NCBI GenBank assembly: GCA_022843925.1
Contig: JALHMS010000011.1
Span: 1-64,000 of the forward strand
Reading direction: 5' to 3'
DNA length: 64,000 nucleotides
From: Burkholderiales bacterium
GTDB taxonomy: Bacteria > Pseudomonadota > Gammaproteobacteria > Burkholderiales > Ga0077523
The position numbers and the translations under genes were made by a program. The notes under the pieces were generated by a model that saw only the letters and a program-made list of their open reading frames with translations, ran no database searches and was not told the DNA's origin. Numbering within the stretch: position 1 is the first letter of the stretch; the number at the start of each line of letters is the position of its first letter. This document shows positions 25,331 through 35,777 of this stretch, piece after piece.

Positions 25331-27238
25331 ATGCCAACAGTACGCCTGCCCGATGGGGCAACGAGGGAGTTCCCGGGCCCCGTGACGGTGGCCGAGATCG
25401 CAGCAGCGATCGGGCCTGGTCTGGCAAAGGCCGCTCTTGCCGGAAGAGTCGATGGCAAGCTGGTCGATGCTTCCTTCGCCGTGAATGCGGATGCGGATGT
25501 CGCCATCGTCACCGCCAAGGATCCCGAGGGCTTGGAGGTGATCCGTCACTCCACCGCCCATCTGCTCGCCTATGCTGTGAAGGAACTCTTTCCCGACGCG
25601 CAGGTGACCATCGGGCCCGTGATCGAGCACGGCTTCTACTACGACTTCGCTTACAAACGCCCCTTCACGCCGGACGATCTTGGCGTGATCGAGAAACGCA
25701 TGGCGGAACTTGCAGCCCGCAATCTGCCCGTGACGCGGGAAGTCTGGGACCGCGACGAGGCCGTGGCATTCTTCGAGTCTATTGGCGAGAAGTACAAGGC
25801 CGAGTTGATCCGTGCCATCCCGGCTGGCGAGCAGGTCTCCCTATATCGCGAGGGTGATTTCGTCGATCTGTGCCGTGGTCCGCATGTGCCGTCGACCGGA
25901 CACCTCAAGGTCTTCAAGCTGATGAAGCTTGCAGGGGCCTACTGGCGCGGTGATTCCCGCAACGAGATGCTCCAGCGCATCTACGGAACAGCTTGGGCGA
26001 CCAAGGCGGACCAGGATGCCCATCTGCACATGCTCGAGGAGGCCGAGAAGCGCGACCACCGCAAGCTTGGGCGGCAACTGGACCTCTTCCACGTGCAGGA
26101 AGAAGCGCCCGGTATGGTGTTCTGGCATCCGAACGGCTGGACGATCTGGCAGCAGGTCGAGCAATACATGCGCCGCACGCTCGGAATGAACGGCTACCGT
26201 GAGGTACGCACGCCCCAGGTGATGGACCGCGTACTCTGGGAGCGCTCTGGGCACTGGGAGAACTACCGGGAGCACATGTTCACCACGGCGTCGGAGAATC
26301 GTGACTACGCTGTGAAGCCCATGAACTGCCCGGGGCACATCCAGATCTTCAATCAGGGGCTGAAGAGTTACCGCGATCTTCCGCTGCGGCTTGCGGAGTT
26401 CGGCGCGTGCCATCGCAACGAGCCGTCGGGCGCCCTGCACGGCATCATGCGCGTCCGGGCGTTCACGCAGGACGATGCCCACATCTTCTGTCGTGAGGAT
26501 CAGGTGCAGGACGAGGCGGCTGCCTTCATCGACCTCCTGCGTCGGATCTACGCAGACTTCGGGTTCCACGACATCCTCATCAAGCTCTCCACCCGACCCG
26601 AGAAGCGGATCGGGGCCGACGAGGCCTGGGATCGGGCCGAATCAGCGCTGATGGCAGCCCTCGACGCGAAGCAGCTGAAGTGGGAGCTCAACCCGGGCGA
26701 GGGGGCATTCTACGGGCCGAAGATCGAGTTTTCTTTGCAGGACTCCATTGGTCGCGTATGGCAGTGCGGGACGCTGCAGCTGGATTTCGCCCTCCCAGGG
26801 CGCCTCGGCGCCGAGTACGTCGACGAGGACAACACGCGCAAGGTGCCCGTGATGCTCCATCGGGCCATCCTTGGGTCTCTCGAGCGCTTCATCGGTATCC
26901 TGATCGAGAACCACGCTGGGGCGTTGCCGGTCTGGCTCGCGCCTGTCCAGGCGGTCGTGCTCAATATCTCCGAAGGTCAGGCCGATTACGCCACGCACGT
27001 CACCTCGGAATTGCGGGCGGCGGGGCTCCGCGTGGAGTCCGACTTGAGGAACGACAAGATTACCTTTAAGATTCGGGAACATAGCTTGATGAAGCTGCCG
27101 TACCAGTTGGTCGTAGGCGATAAGGAAGTGGCAGCTGGGATGGTGGCAGTGCGCGTGCGCGGAGGTCAGGATCTCGGGCAGATGACAGTGGCGGACTTCA
27201 TCCGTCGTGTTCGCTCGGAGCTTCCGGCCGGCGTTTAA
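25331..27238 (+). CDS. thrS: Threonyl-tRNA synthetase
   Basis: The 635-residue enzyme has the full ThrRS layout: an N-terminal TGS domain ([17 protein letters not shown]), the editing domain ([27 protein letters not shown]), the class-II catalytic core ([41 protein letters not shown]) and the anticodon-binding domain. Length is close to the E. coli enzyme. It charges tRNA-Thr. It heads the translation operon with infC starting 21 bases after its stop. ATG 25331 was chosen because the upstream in-frame extension overlaps the leader hairpin and lacks homology. Confidence 0.95.
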   Translation: MPTVRLPDGATREFPGPVTVAEIAAAIGPGLAKAALAGRVDGKLVDASFAVNADADVAIVTAKDPEGLEVIRHSTAHLLAYAVKELFPDAQVTIGPVIEHGFYYDFAYKRPFTPDDLGVIEKRMAELAARNLPVTREVWDRDEAVAFFESIGEKYKAELIRAIPAGEQVSLYREGDFVDLCRGPHVPSTGHLKVFKLMKLAGAYWRGDSRNEMLQRIYGTAWATKADQDAHLHMLEEAEKRDHRKLGRQLDLFHVQEEAPGMVFWHPNGWTIWQQVEQYMRRTLGMNGYREVRTPQVMDRVLWERSGHWENYREHMFTTASENRDYAVKPMNCPGHIQIFNQGLKSYRDLPLRLAEFGACHRNEPSGALHGIMRVRAFTQDDAHIFCREDQVQDEAAAFIDLLRRIYADFGFHDILIKLSTRPEKRIGADEAWDRAESALMAALDAKQLKWELNPGEGAFYGPKIEFSLQDSIGRVWQCGTLQLDFALPGRLGAEYVDEDNTRKVPVMLHRAILGSLERFIGILIENHAGALPVWLAPVQAVVLNISEGQADYATHVTSELRAAGLRVESDLRNDKITFKIREHSLMKLPYQLVVGDKEVAAGMVAVRVRGGQDLGQMTVADFIRRVRSELPAGV

Positions 27239-27259
27239 CCCTTTGCGGAGGTTACTTCC

Positions 27260-27781
27260 ATCCTTCAAGAACGTGAACTGCGGATCAACGGGGAAATCAA
27301 TTCGCCCGAGATCCGGCTGGTGGGCCCGGACAGCGAGCAACTGGGCGTCGTCACCTTGGCAGAAGCGTTTCAGGCAGCAGAAGCCGCGGAGCTTGATCTC
27401 GTCGAGATCGCGCCTACCGCCAAGCCCCCTGTCTGTCGCATCATGGACTTCGGCAAGTTCAAGTACAGCGAAGCCAAGAAGCGCCACGACGCCAAGCTCA
27501 AGCAGAAGCAGATCCAGGTCAAGGAAATCAAATTCCGACCCGGGACGGATGACGGTGATTACCAGATCAAGCTGCGTAATCTGATCCGCTTCCTGGAGGA
27601 GGGCGACAAGACCAAGATCACCCTGCGATTCCGCGGGCGGGAAATGGCTCACCAGGAATTCGGCATCAAGCTGCTGGAGCGGGTCCGACAGGATCTGGAA
27701 GCGGTAGGTGTCGTCGAGCAGTTTCCGAAGCTGGAAGGGCGGCAGATGGTCATGGTGCTTTCGCCCAAGAAGAAGACCTGA
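27260..27781 (+). CDS. infC: Translation initiation factor IF-3, ATC start
   Basis: The 173-residue product matches IF-3: N-terminal [17 protein letters not shown], linker and C-terminal domain with [33 protein letters not shown] and [13 protein letters not shown]. The conserved N-terminus is in frame only from an ATC codon at 27260; no ATG, GTG or TTG is in frame until ATG 27320, which would delete about 20 conserved residues. GGAGG (27247-27251) sits eight bases before ATC, an ideal spacing. IF-3 rejects non-standard start codons, and infC is known for AUU or similar starts that allow self-repression. ATC would serve the same purpose here. Confidence 0.93.
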   Translation: MLQERELRINGEINSPEIRLVGPDSEQLGVVTLAEAFQAAEAAELDLVEIAPTAKPPVCRIMDFGKFKYSEAKKRHDAKLKQKQIQVKEIKFRPGTDDGDYQIKLRNLIRFLEEGDKTKITLRFRGREMAHQEFGIKLLERVRQDLEAVGVVEQFPKLEGRQMVMVLSPKKKT

Positions 27782-28018
27782 CGAGAATTCCTGAGTGCCG
27801 CGGTCGGCGAACATCGCCGCCGTCTGATCAGGAGCGGGAGTGTGGTTCTGAAGGTGGTGGTTCGCAGCAGCGCGGGACCCCGGGCGATGCCTGAGTGGGA
27901 CCGCGAACGCCCCCGGCGCCAAGGCGGGCCGGGGCGCACCAGAAGCACGGTCATGGCAATCGAAGGGCCCTCCGTCCACGGAGAGCCGCCATGTCGTGCA
28001 GCCAACCAGGAGCGGCAA
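27782..28018 (+). promoter_or_regulatory. infC-rpmI spacer with leader-like structure
   Basis: A 237-bp gap inside a translation operon, longer than its neighbours. It includes the hairpin CTCCGT-CC-ACGGAG (27970-27983) and dense G/C pairing such as CCCGGGCG. Ribosomal protein L20 represses rpmI-rplT through leader RNA in several bacteria; this spacer is where such a site would lie. No gene is seen. Confidence 0.4.
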
Positions 28019-28216
28019 ATGCCGAAGATGAAGACCAAGCGGGGCGCTGCAAAGCGCTTCAAGGCGCAGGGAAGTGGTGGCATCAAGCGCGGGAAGGCCT
28101 TCCTGCGACACATCCTTACGAAGAAGTCGACCAAGCGTAAGCGCAATCTTCGCGGGACGACCCAGGTGCACGAATCCAATGAGCGCGGAGTCCGCGCCAT
28201 GATGCCCTACGCGTAA
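28019..28216 (+). CDS. rpmI: 50S ribosomal protein bL35
   Basis: The 65-residue basic protein begins [20 protein letters not shown] and ends VRAMMPYA, a clear bL35. AGGAG lies about eight bases before ATG 28019. It sits between infC and rplT in the standard order, 12 bases before rplT. It is a structural component of the large ribosomal subunit. Confidence 0.96.
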   Translation: MPKMKTKRGAAKRFKAQGSGGIKRGKAFLRHILTKKSTKRKRNLRGTTQVHESNERGVRAMMPYA

Positions 28217-28228
28217 GGAGGACAGGAG

Positions 28229-28588
28229 ATGCCACGAGTCAAACGCGGAGTAACCGCACACGCCCGTCACAAGAAGGTCCTCGATCGCGCCAAGGGTTAT
28301 CGTGGCCGTCGCAGTACCGTTTATCGGATCGCAAAGCAGGCGGTCATGCGCGCAGGGCAGTACGCCTACCGCGACCGTCGCAACCGCAAGCGCGATTTCC
28401 GCGCCCTCTGGATCACCCGGATCAACGCAGCAGCGCGGGAAGTCGGTCTGACTTACAGCACGTTCATGAACGGGCTCAAGAAGGCGGCGATCGAGGTGGA
28501 CCGCAAGGTGCTCGCCGACATCGCCGTGTTCGACAAGCCGGCATTCGAGCAGTTGGCGAATCAGGCGAAGGCAAGCCTGGGTCGTTGA
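28229..28588 (+). CDS. rplT: 50S ribosomal protein bL20
   Basis: The 119-residue basic protein begins [18 protein letters not shown] and contains [16 protein letters not shown], diagnostic of bL20, an assembly protein of the large subunit. TAAGGAGGACAG precedes the ATG. It is followed by an intrinsic terminator before pheS. Confidence 0.96.
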   Translation: MPRVKRGVTAHARHKKVLDRAKGYRGRRSTVYRIAKQAVMRAGQYAYRDRRNRKRDFRALWITRINAAAREVGLTYSTFMNGLKKAAIEVDRKVLADIAVFDKPAFEQLANQAKASLGR

Positions 28589-28610
28589 CCCGGGCAAGGC
28601 TGATCGAAGA

Positions 28611-28637
28611 AAGGAGGCCATCCGGCCTCCTTTTTTG
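28611..28637 (+). terminator. Intrinsic terminator between rplT and pheS
   Basis: AAGGAGGCC (28611-28619) pairs with GGCCTCCTT (28624-28632), loop ATCC, with a run of T residues. It is a strong terminator placed 20 bp before pheS. In enterobacteria pheST is controlled by attenuation at this position; no phenylalanine-rich leader peptide was found here. Confidence 0.85.
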
Positions 28638-28655
28638 TTGTGACCAGGGGATGTC

Positions 28656-29654
28656 ATGGATGATCTCGACGGGGTCGTGGCCGAGGCACTGGATGTTTTC
28701 GCGGCCGCGGGGGATCCGGCCTCGCTGGAACAGGGCAAGGCGCGGTATCTCGGCAAGGCCGGGCGCCTCACCGAGGCGCTGAAGTCTCTCGGGAAGCTAG
28801 ATCCGGCGGAGCGCCGGGAAGCGGGTGCCCGGATCAACGCTGCGAAGGAGCGGATCGAAGGCGCTCTCGCCGCCCGTCGCGACGCTCTGCTCGAGGCCGA
28901 ATTCGAAGCACGCCTCCGCGGCGAGGCTGTCGATGTGACCCTGCCCGGACGCATGCGCGCGCGCGGCAGCGTGCACCCGGTGATCCGGACCTGGCGCCGG
29001 GTCGAGGATATCTTCCGGTCGATCGGGTTCGCCGTGGCCGATGGTCCGGAGATCGAGACCGACTGGTACAACTTCACCGCGCTGAATCAGCCCGAGAACC
29101 ATCCCGCCCGCTCGATGCACGACACCTTCTACGTCGAGGGGGGGCTTCTTCTCAGGACCCACACGAGCCCGATGCAGGTCCGCTACGCCCGTACGCACGA
29201 GCCGCCTATCAAGGTCATCGCGCCGGGGCGCACCTATCGCGTCGACTCCGATGCCACACACTCACCGATGTTCCATCAGGTGGAGGGGCTCTGGATCGAC
29301 GAGAACATCAGCTTCGCCGACCTGAAGGGCGTCTACACCGACTTCCTGCGGCGCTTCTTCGAAACCGATCAGCTCGACGTGCGCTTCCGGCCGTCGTTCT
29401 TCCCGTTCACCGAACCTTCGGCGGAGATCGACATGGCGTTCTCGTCCGGACCTCTCAAAGGGCGCTGGCTTGAGATCTCCGGGTCGGGGCAGGTCCACCC
29501 GCAGGTGATCCGCAATTTCGGCCTCGATCCGGAACGCCACGTCGGGTTCGCGTTCGGCTCCGGTCTCGAGCGTCTCACCATGCTGCGCTACGGCGTCGGC
29601 GACCTGCGCCTGTTCTTCGAGGGCGACGTGCGCTTCCTCGAACAGTTCGCCTGA
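28656..29654 (+). CDS. pheS: Phenylalanyl-tRNA synthetase alpha subunit
   Basis: The 332-residue subunit has the N-terminal coiled-coil ([20 protein letters not shown]) and the class-II catalytic core: [64 protein letters not shown] and [16 protein letters not shown]. It forms the alpha2-beta2 PheRS with pheT, which starts seven bases later. ATG 28656 is in frame; the out-of-frame ATG at 28651 is not used. Confidence 0.95.
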   Translation: MDDLDGVVAEALDVFAAAGDPASLEQGKARYLGKAGRLTEALKSLGKLDPAERREAGARINAAKERIEGALAARRDALLEAEFEARLRGEAVDVTLPGRMRARGSVHPVIRTWRRVEDIFRSIGFAVADGPEIETDWYNFTALNQPENHPARSMHDTFYVEGGLLLRTHTSPMQVRYARTHEPPIKVIAPGRTYRVDSDATHSPMFHQVEGLWIDENISFADLKGVYTDFLRRFFETDQLDVRFRPSFFPFTEPSAEIDMAFSSGPLKGRWLEISGSGQVHPQVIRNFGLDPERHVGFAFGSGLERLTMLRYGVGDLRLFFEGDVRFLEQFA

Positions 29655-29661
29655 GGCCCCC

Positions 29662-32070
29662 ATGCAATTCTCCGAGCGCTGGCTGCGCAGCATTGTCGAT
29701 CCGAATTTGAGCACCGCGGAGCTCTCGCACCTGCTCACCATGTCGGGGTTGGAGGTCGAGGCCTGTGATCCGGTCGCCCCGGACTTCGCCGGTGTCGTGG
29801 TCGCCCGCGTTCTCGATTACGAGAAGCATCCCAATGCCGACCGACTGAAGGTGTGTCGCGTGGACGCCGGCGGCGAGATCCTGAAGATCGTCTGCGGAGC
29901 GCCCAACGTCGTCGAAGGGATGAAGGTCCCGCTCGCGCGGGTGGGGGCGTCGGTGCCCGGAGCCGACGGCGCCGTCGTGGAGATCCGGCGCGCAACAATG
30001 CGCGGTGTCGACAGCGAGGGGATGCTCTGCTCCGCACGGGAGCTGGGTCTGTCGGACGATCACGGTGGTCTGCTCGTGCTTCCTGACGAAGCGATGGTCG
30101 GCGCCGACGTGAGGGACGCTCTCGCCCTGGACGATCACATCTTCACGGTGAAGCTCACGCCCAATCGCGCTGATTGTCTGTCGGTGCTCGGGATCGCCCG
30201 CGAGGTGGCAGCGTTGACGGGGGCCGCGCTGGTGCCGCCGCCGACCTCGCCGGTGGCGTCGACCACCGATGCGACGCACCCGGTGCGGATCGCGTCGCCG
30301 GCAGGTTGCGGTCGCTTCACCGGACGTGTCATCCGCAACGTGAACGCAAACGCGGCGACACCCGAGTGGATGCGGGAGCGGCTCGAGCGGGCCGGGCAGC
30401 GTTGCATCTCGATCCTGGTCGACGTGACCAACTACGTCATGCTCGAGCTAGGGCGGCCGCTGCACGTGTACGACGCCGACAAGCTCCGTGGCCCCGTCGT
30501 CGTGCGTTTCGGGCACGAAGGCGAGTCCGTGGCGCTGCTGAATGGACAGACCGTGCCACTCGCCGACGACGTCGTCGCCATCACCGACGACAGCGGTCCC
30601 ATCGGTCTCGCGGGGATCATGGGCGGCGAGAGCACGAAGGCCGATCTCGATACGCGTCACTGCTTTCTCGAGGCGGCCTTCTTCTTCCCCGATGCCATCG
30701 CCGGACGCGCGCGTCGTTACAACTTCGGCAGCGATGCGTCCCATCGCTTCGAGCGAGGCGTCGATTTCGACAACAACCTGGCCGGTATCGAGCGTGCCAC
30801 GCGCCTCATCGTCGACATCTGCGGTGGAGAGCCCGGTCCCGTCACGGACGTGATCGCCGAGCTGCCCGCCCGCCCGCCCGTGCGCATGCGGGTCGCCCGC
30901 GCGCAGAAGATCATCGGTGTGCCGATTCCGGCCGACGAGATGGCAGGGATCTTCTCCCGTCTCGGGCTGCCGGCCGAGCGCGTCGGGAGCGGTCCGGACC
31001 AAGCGTTCGTCGTGACGCCGCCCAGCTACCGGTTCGACCTGGTGATCGAGGAGGATCTCATCGAGGAGGTCGCTCGCGTTCACGGATTCGAGCGGATCCC
31101 GGCAGAGCCTCCCCGGGCGCCCGCAGCGATGTACGCCCTCCCGGAGGCGTTGCGCTCCCTGCACGAGATCCGGGATCGCATGGCCGATCTCGGATACCAC
31201 GAGACGATCAACTTCAGTTTCGTCGACGCTGCCTGGGAGGCCGATCTGGCGGGGTCGTCCGATCCGATTCGGGTGCTCAACCCGATCGCGAGTCAGATGT
31301 CGGTGATGCGTACGACGCTGCTCGGCGGATTGCTCTCGGTGATCCGCTACAACGCGAACCGCAAGCTCCCGCGCGTGCGGGTGTTCGAAGTCGGGCGCGT
31401 GTTCCTCCGCGACGCCACGGCGCAGGACGGCCCGCTCGGCGTTGCCGGACTCACACAGCCGATGCGCGTCGCAGGCGCCGCCTGGGGACCCGTCGTCGAC
31501 GAGCAGTGGGGCGTGCCTGCACGCCCCGTGGACTTCCACGACGCGAAAGGGGATCTCGAATCGTTGCTCGATCCGTTGTCAGCCACGTTCGAGGCTGCCG
31601 TGCATCCTGCACTTCATCCGGGACGATCTGCACGGGTCATCATCGACGGGCGACCCGCCGGATGGATCGGCGAACTGCATCCGCGCTGGCAACAGTCGTT
31701 CGGGATTCCATCACCTGTCGTCGTGTTCGAGCTCGATGCGGAACCCCTCCAGGCGCGCGGACTTCCCGCGCTGCAGGAGGTCTCCAAGCTGCCGGGTCTG
31801 CGGCGCGATGTGGCGGTGCTGGCCGACGAGCACATCCCCGCCGGTGCGATGCTCGAGAGGCTTCGCGAAGGCCTTCCGCCGATCGTCGAGAACGTCGAGG
31901 TTTTCGACGTATATCGCGGAAAAGGCGTGGAAAATGGGAAGCGCAGTCTTGCCTTCCGGATGCTGATGCAAGATACTCGGCGCACGCTTACCGATGCGGA
32001 TGCGGACGAAGTTGTCGCCACCGCGCTGTCTTTGCTCGAACAGTCGTTCGGCGCCAAGTTGAGGACGTAG
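29662..32070 (+). CDS. pheT: Phenylalanyl-tRNA synthetase beta subunit
   Basis: The 802-residue subunit shows the B1 tRNA-binding domain ([19 protein letters not shown]), B3/B4 editing region ([28 protein letters not shown]), B5 domain, catalytic-like core ([20 protein letters not shown]) and the C-terminal ferredoxin-fold anticodon-binding domain ([17 protein letters not shown]). Length matches the family. It edits mischarged Tyr-tRNA and completes PheRS. It is followed ten bases later by ihfA, as in many proteobacteria. Confidence 0.95.
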   Translation: MQFSERWLRSIVDPNLSTAELSHLLTMSGLEVEACDPVAPDFAGVVVARVLDYEKHPNADRLKVCRVDAGGEILKIVCGAPNVVEGMKVPLARVGASVPGADGAVVEIRRATMRGVDSEGMLCSARELGLSDDHGGLLVLPDEAMVGADVRDALALDDHIFTVKLTPNRADCLSVLGIAREVAALTGAALVPPPTSPVASTTDATHPVRIASPAGCGRFTGRVIRNVNANAATPEWMRERLERAGQRCISILVDVTNYVMLELGRPLHVYDADKLRGPVVVRFGHEGESVALLNGQTVPLADDVVAITDDSGPIGLAGIMGGESTKADLDTRHCFLEAAFFFPDAIAGRARRYNFGSDASHRFERGVDFDNNLAGIERATRLIVDICGGEPGPVTDVIAELPARPPVRMRVARAQKIIGVPIPADEMAGIFSRLGLPAERVGSGPDQAFVVTPPSYRFDLVIEEDLIEEVARVHGFERIPAEPPRAPAAMYALPEALRSLHEIRDRMADLGYHETINFSFVDAAWEADLAGSSDPIRVLNPIASQMSVMRTTLLGGLLSVIRYNANRKLPRVRVFEVGRVFLRDATAQDGPLGVAGLTQPMRVAGAAWGPVVDEQWGVPARPVDFHDAKGDLESLLDPLSATFEAAVHPALHPGRSARVIIDGRPAGWIGELHPRWQQSFGIPSPVVVFELDAEPLQARGLPALQEVSKLPGLRRDVAVLADEHIPAGAMLERLREGLPPIVENVEVFDVYRGKGVENGKRSLAFRMLMQDTRRTLTDADADEVVATALSLLEQSFGAKLRT

Positions 32071-32080
32071 AGGCCGCAGC

Positions 32081-32383
32081 ATGACCCTTACCAAGGCGGA
32101 GCTCGCCGACCTGCTGTTCGAGAAAGTCGGGCTTAACAAGCGTGAAGCGAAGGACATGGTGGAGACCTTCTTCGAGGAAGTGCGCATCGCGCTCGAAAAC
32201 GGAGATGGCGTGAAACTGTCCGGCTTCGGGAATTTCCAGTTGCGCGACAAGCCGCAACGTCCCGGACGCAATCCCAAGACCGGCGAAGAGATTCCGATCA
32301 CCGCCCGGCGGGTGGTCACCTTCCACGCGAGCCAGAAGCTGAAGGCCATGGTTGAGAAGAACTACCATGGAAGCGCCGAGTAA
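32081..32383 (+). CDS. ihfA: Integration host factor alpha subunit
   Basis: The 100-residue DNA-binding protein has the IHF/HU fold with [19 protein letters not shown] at the start, the beta-arm region [20 protein letters not shown] and the tip proline. Its position after pheT supports IhfA rather than HU. IHF bends DNA at specific sites in promoters and recombination sites. The next gene overlaps its 3' end by 17 bases. Confidence 0.93.
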   Translation: MTLTKAELADLLFEKVGLNKREAKDMVETFFEEVRIALENGDGVKLSGFGNFQLRDKPQRPGRNPKTGEEIPITARRVVTFHASQKLKAMVEKNYHGSAE

Positions 32384-32753
32384 CGACTCTCGCATCGTCC
32401 TCCCGCCCATCCCCGCCAAGCGCTACTTCACCATCGGCGAGGTGAGCGAGCTGTGCGGGGTGAAGCCCCATGTGCTTCGGTACTGGGAGCAGGAATTCAC
32501 CCAGCTGAAGCCGGTGAAGCGCCGGGGAAATCGCCGCTACTACCAACACCACGAAGTGCTCCTCATCCGACGCATCCGCGAGTTGCTGTACGAGGAAGGC
32601 TTCACGATCAGCGGCGCGCGGCATCGCCTCGATCTGGGGTTGGGCGAACCCTCCCGGAACGAAGTGGCCCCCTCCGCGCCAGCGCCGTCCGGTTTGGACA
32701 CGGCTGACGTTCGCCGGGCGATCGGCGAAATCATCGCCTTGCTCGACGCCTGA
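32367..32753 (+). CDS. MerR-family transcriptional regulator
   Basis: The 128-residue protein has a MerR-type winged-helix DNA-binding domain ([20 protein letters not shown], then [19 protein letters not shown], about residues 20-85). A short C-terminal part without effector-binding motifs follows. Such small MerR proteins accompany ihfA-tRNA-Pro in many beta- and gammaproteobacteria; targets are unknown. ATG 32367 was chosen; a TTG at 32352 is possible. The gene overlaps ihfA and is therefore likely co-transcribed with it. Confidence 0.85.
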   Translation: MEAPSNDSRIVLPPIPAKRYFTIGEVSELCGVKPHVLRYWEQEFTQLKPVKRRGNRRYYQHHEVLLIRRIRELLYEEGFTISGARHRLDLGLGEPSRNEVAPSAPAPSGLDTADVRRAIGEIIALLDA

Positions 32754-32980
32754 CGAAGTCGGGCCCGTCCCGGCCCTCTCCTATCCATCTCCATCTTCGT
32801 CCGCGCGGCTCCCGCTCCGCGCAGGTAGGTGACTTGCAGTGTGGGAGGGAGTCCCCCGATGCCTTCACGATCCGTGGTGTCGGCAACCCGGGCGATGGGC
32901 CGTCCGACGGCGCGCCCGGCGACGCACCTCGACCGGCGCAACTGCGCTTCGCGCAATGCGTCGTTGCGGGCCGCTTCTCG
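32754..32980. other. Noncoding stretch before the tRNA-Pro promoter
   Basis: About 230 bases with no supported gene, repeat or terminator. It is C-rich and separates merR from the tRNA-Pro promoter. Confidence 0.4.
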
Positions 32981-33010
32981 TTGCCCGGGCCGGGGTCGCT
33001 CCGATATACT
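32981..33010 (+). promoter_or_regulatory. Sigma-70 promoter of tRNA-Pro
   Basis: TTGCCC (32981-32986) and TATACT (33005-33010) are separated by 18 bases. The -10 box ends nine bases before the tRNA 5' end. Confidence 0.6.
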
Positions 33011-33019
33011 CCGCGCCTT

Positions 33020-33096
<77 letters not shown>

Positions 33097-33325
33097 TAGT
33101 TTCAGATTCGACGATTCGCAGTTTCCGAGATCCGAATCATTCCAGGAAAGTCCAACAACGCGCGACTGGCACCCCGTTCCGTACGCGCTGGCATGGGCGG
33201 GCCTCGATGCTCTGTCGCACATGTCGTGGAGCGCGCGATGCCGCACAAGGGCCACGCGTCGCATCCGTTGCGCGGCGCCCACCGGCTGGCTGTCGAGCGT
33301 CCTGCTTCGATCGTGGGTCACCCCA

Positions 33326-34069
33326 ATGCGTATTCTTCTGAGTAACGATGACGGGTACTTCGCGCCAGGTCTTCAAGCCCTGGCGGATGCTCTGGCCCAG
33401 CTCGGTGAAGTGGTCGTCGTCGCGCCGGAGCGCGATCGCTCCGGTGCCAGCAACTCCCTGACGCTCGACCGACCGCTCACCGTCAGGCGTTCCCACCTCG
33501 GTTATCACTACGTGAACGGCACGCCCACCGACTGTGTGCACCTCGCGGTCACGGGGCTTCTCGATCACCTTCCCGACATCGTCGTCTCCGGCATCAATCA
33601 CGGGGCGAACATGGGCGACGACACCATCTATTCGGGTACGGTCGCCGCTGCCACCGAAGGCTTTCTGCTCGGCATTCCGTCCATCGCGGTCTCCCTCGCG
33701 GGTCGTCGTGACGGAAACTTCTCAGCGGCGGGTCGCGTCGCGGCACAGCTGGTGCAGCGGTGCATCGAGAGTCGTCCTGCCGGGCCGTTCCTGCTGAACG
33801 TCAACGTACCGGATATGCCGTTCGAGCAGATCGGCGGCACGGAGATCACGCGCCTCGGCAAGCGCCACAAGGCGGAGGGTGTGGTGCGTACCACCAATCC
33901 GCGTGGCGACACCGTCTACTGGGTGGGCGCTGCCGGGGATGCCGCCGAGGCCGGACCCGGCACCGACTTCCATGCAGTGGCCCAGGGACGTGTGTCCGTC
34001 ACGCCGCTGCAGATGGATCTCACGCACTTCGAGCAGCTCGATCTCGTTCGAGCCTGGCTCGGCGCCTGA
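33326..34069 (+). CDS. surE: 5'/3'-nucleotidase SurE
   Basis: The 247-residue phosphatase begins [16 protein letters not shown] with the metal-binding Asp pair. It continues [27 protein letters not shown] and [20 protein letters not shown], all standard SurE motifs. It dephosphorylates nucleoside monophosphates under stress and stationary phase. The frame extends far upstream through tRNA-Pro, but ATG 33326 gives the exact conserved N-terminus. It heads surE-pcm-nlpD, with pcm starting 15 bases after its stop. Confidence 0.95.
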   Translation: MRILLSNDDGYFAPGLQALADALAQLGEVVVVAPERDRSGASNSLTLDRPLTVRRSHLGYHYVNGTPTDCVHLAVTGLLDHLPDIVVSGINHGANMGDDTIYSGTVAAATEGFLLGIPSIAVSLAGRRDGNFSAAGRVAAQLVQRCIESRPAGPFLLNVNVPDMPFEQIGGTEITRLGKRHKAEGVVRTTNPRGDTVYWVGAAGDAAEAGPGTDFHAVAQGRVSVTPLQMDLTHFEQLDLVRAWLGA

Positions 34070-34083
34070 GTCCCTTCGACGTG

Positions 34084-34743
34084 ATGGACTCCCGTCACAT
34101 CGGTATCGGCATGACGTCGCAGCGCACGCGACTGCGCATGGTCGAGCGCCTGCGGGAGCAGGGCATCCGGGACGAGACCGTGCTCGCAGCGATGGGTGAG
34201 GTGCCCCGTCACATCTTCATCGACGAAGCCCTCGCGAGCCGGGCCTACGAAGACCTCTCGTTGCCGATCGGTTTCGGGCAGACGATCTCCGCCCCGCTCA
34301 CTGTCGCACGCATGCTGGAGCTGGCGCGGGGCGGGCGCACGCCGATGCGGGCCCTGGAGATCGGGACGGGATGCGGATACCAGGCGGCCGTCCTCGCGCG
34401 CATCGCCAAGGAGGTTTTCTCCGTCGAGCGGATCGCCGCACTGCTCGGACGCGCACGCCGCAGCCTCCGCGAGTTGCGCACGGGCAACGTCAAGCTTAAG
34501 CACGCAGACGGCAACTTCGGCCTTCCGGACCTCGCGCCGTTCGATCTCATCGTGATGGCGGCAGCCGCGCCGGAAGTCCCCGAAGCCCTCACCACCCAAC
34601 TCGATGTGGGAGGGCGCCTCGTGATGCCCATCGGCACGCGCGAGCAACGCCTGGTGCTGATCGAGCGTACTGACAAGGGTCTGGTGGAAACGCGCCTGGA
34701 GGACGTCCATTTCGTGCCGCTCCTGCCGGGCACCCGGGTGTGA
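34084..34743 (+). CDS. pcm: Protein-L-isoaspartate O-methyltransferase
   Basis: The 219-residue enzyme shows the PIMT motifs [32 protein letters not shown], the SAM-binding [16 protein letters not shown] and GRLVMPIGT. It methylates isoaspartyl residues so that damaged proteins can be repaired. The start may be ATG 34084 or ATG 34111; the first is listed. The stop overlaps the nlpD GTG as GTGA, coupling the two. Confidence 0.93.
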   Translation: MDSRHIGIGMTSQRTRLRMVERLREQGIRDETVLAAMGEVPRHIFIDEALASRAYEDLSLPIGFGQTISAPLTVARMLELARGGRTPMRALEIGTGCGYQAAVLARIAKEVFSVERIAALLGRARRSLRELRTGNVKLKHADGNFGLPDLAPFDLIVMAAAAPEVPEALTTQLDVGGRLVMPIGTREQRLVLIERTDKGLVETRLEDVHFVPLLPGTRV

Positions 34744-35723
34744 GGCGGCGTCTAGCGATCCGTGGCTTCCTTGCGGCGCTGCTCCTGACAGTCGGGGGCT
34801 GCGCGTTCATCGAGCAGCAGCCCGTCTCCGTCACGACGGCAGAGGGCGCAAGAGCCCTGGATCCATCCTCGAAAAGGGTGACCCGACGTCGGGGCGACGA
34901 GCGTCCCGATGCCTACGTGGTCCAGCGCGGCGACACCCTCTACGCGATCGCCCTGGATTTCGGGTTCGACTATCGCGAGCTTGCTGCCTGGAACGAACTG
35001 GCGGATCCCTCGCGGATCCTCGTCGGGCAGCGGCTTCGCTTCACGCCGCCGCAGAGGGACGTCGCGCCGGAAGTGAAGGCGCTGCCGGCGGCAGTGGTCG
35101 TCGCAGCCGAGCCGCTCGGGCAGCCGACCACCCAGGGGGGCGCGACGGTCGAGGACGGCGTCCCGACGGGCAAGGTGCCGGTGCTGTCGGAGCCCCGCGC
35201 AACAACTGTCCCCTACAGCGAGCAGGCGCTGGCCAAGGCATCACCGGCCGTTGCTGCGCCCGCCACGCCAAAGCCCGCTCAGCCGCCTGTGCCTTCGGTG
35301 GTGTCGCCCGCGGCGCCCTCTGCGCCCGACAAGCAAGCCCCCGAGGACGACGAAGCCCTCGAGTGGGGCTGGCCCGTGCGCGGCGATCTTCTCTACCGCT
35401 TCGGTGATACCGGCCGCTTGAAGGGCATCGGGATCGGCGGTCGCATGGGACAGCCGGTGTCCGCCGCGGCTGCCGGCAAGGTGGTCTACAGCGGGACCGG
35501 GCTGCGGGGCTACGGCAGGTTGGTCATCGTGAAGCACAACGAGACCTACCTGTCGGTGTATGCCCACAACAGCGCACTGGCAGTGAAGGAGGGCGACCTC
35601 GTGAAGCGCGGACAGCGCATCGCGGACATGGGCGACACCGATGCCTCCCGGGTCTCGCTGCACTTCGAGGTGCGGCGGTTCGGCAGGCCCATCGATCCGC
35701 TCGGACGTCTGCCATCGCCCTGA
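34740..35723 (+). CDS. nlpD: NlpD-like lipoprotein with LysM and degenerate M23 domain
   Basis: The 327-residue protein has a lipoprotein signal with lipobox cysteine near residue 21 (LLTVGGC). A LysM domain ([20 protein letters not shown], about 59-103) and an Ala/Pro/Val-rich linker follow, then a C-terminal M23/LytM domain (about 215-325). The M23 metal ligands are replaced: the HxxD-type entry reads [12 protein letters not shown] and the final motif is LHFEVR. This is the pattern of NlpD activators of AmiC-type amidases rather than active endopeptidases. The start is GTG 34740 overlapping pcm. The usual downstream partner rpoS is absent; a convergent minus-strand gene follows. Confidence 0.88.
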   Translation: MRRRLAIRGFLAALLLTVGGCAFIEQQPVSVTTAEGARALDPSSKRVTRRRGDERPDAYVVQRGDTLYAIALDFGFDYRELAAWNELADPSRILVGQRLRFTPPQRDVAPEVKALPAAVVVAAEPLGQPTTQGGATVEDGVPTGKVPVLSEPRATTVPYSEQALAKASPAVAAPATPKPAQPPVPSVVSPAAPSAPDKQAPEDDEALEWGWPVRGDLLYRFGDTGRLKGIGIGGRMGQPVSAAAAGKVVYSGTGLRGYGRLVIVKHNETYLSVYAHNSALAVKEGDLVKRGQRIADMGDTDASRVSLHFEVRRFGRPIDPLGRLPSP

Positions 35724-35777
35724 GTCGCCGGGCCGTGCGTCGTCCCTCCGGCCGGTTGCGCCGGCTTATCCGCGGAT

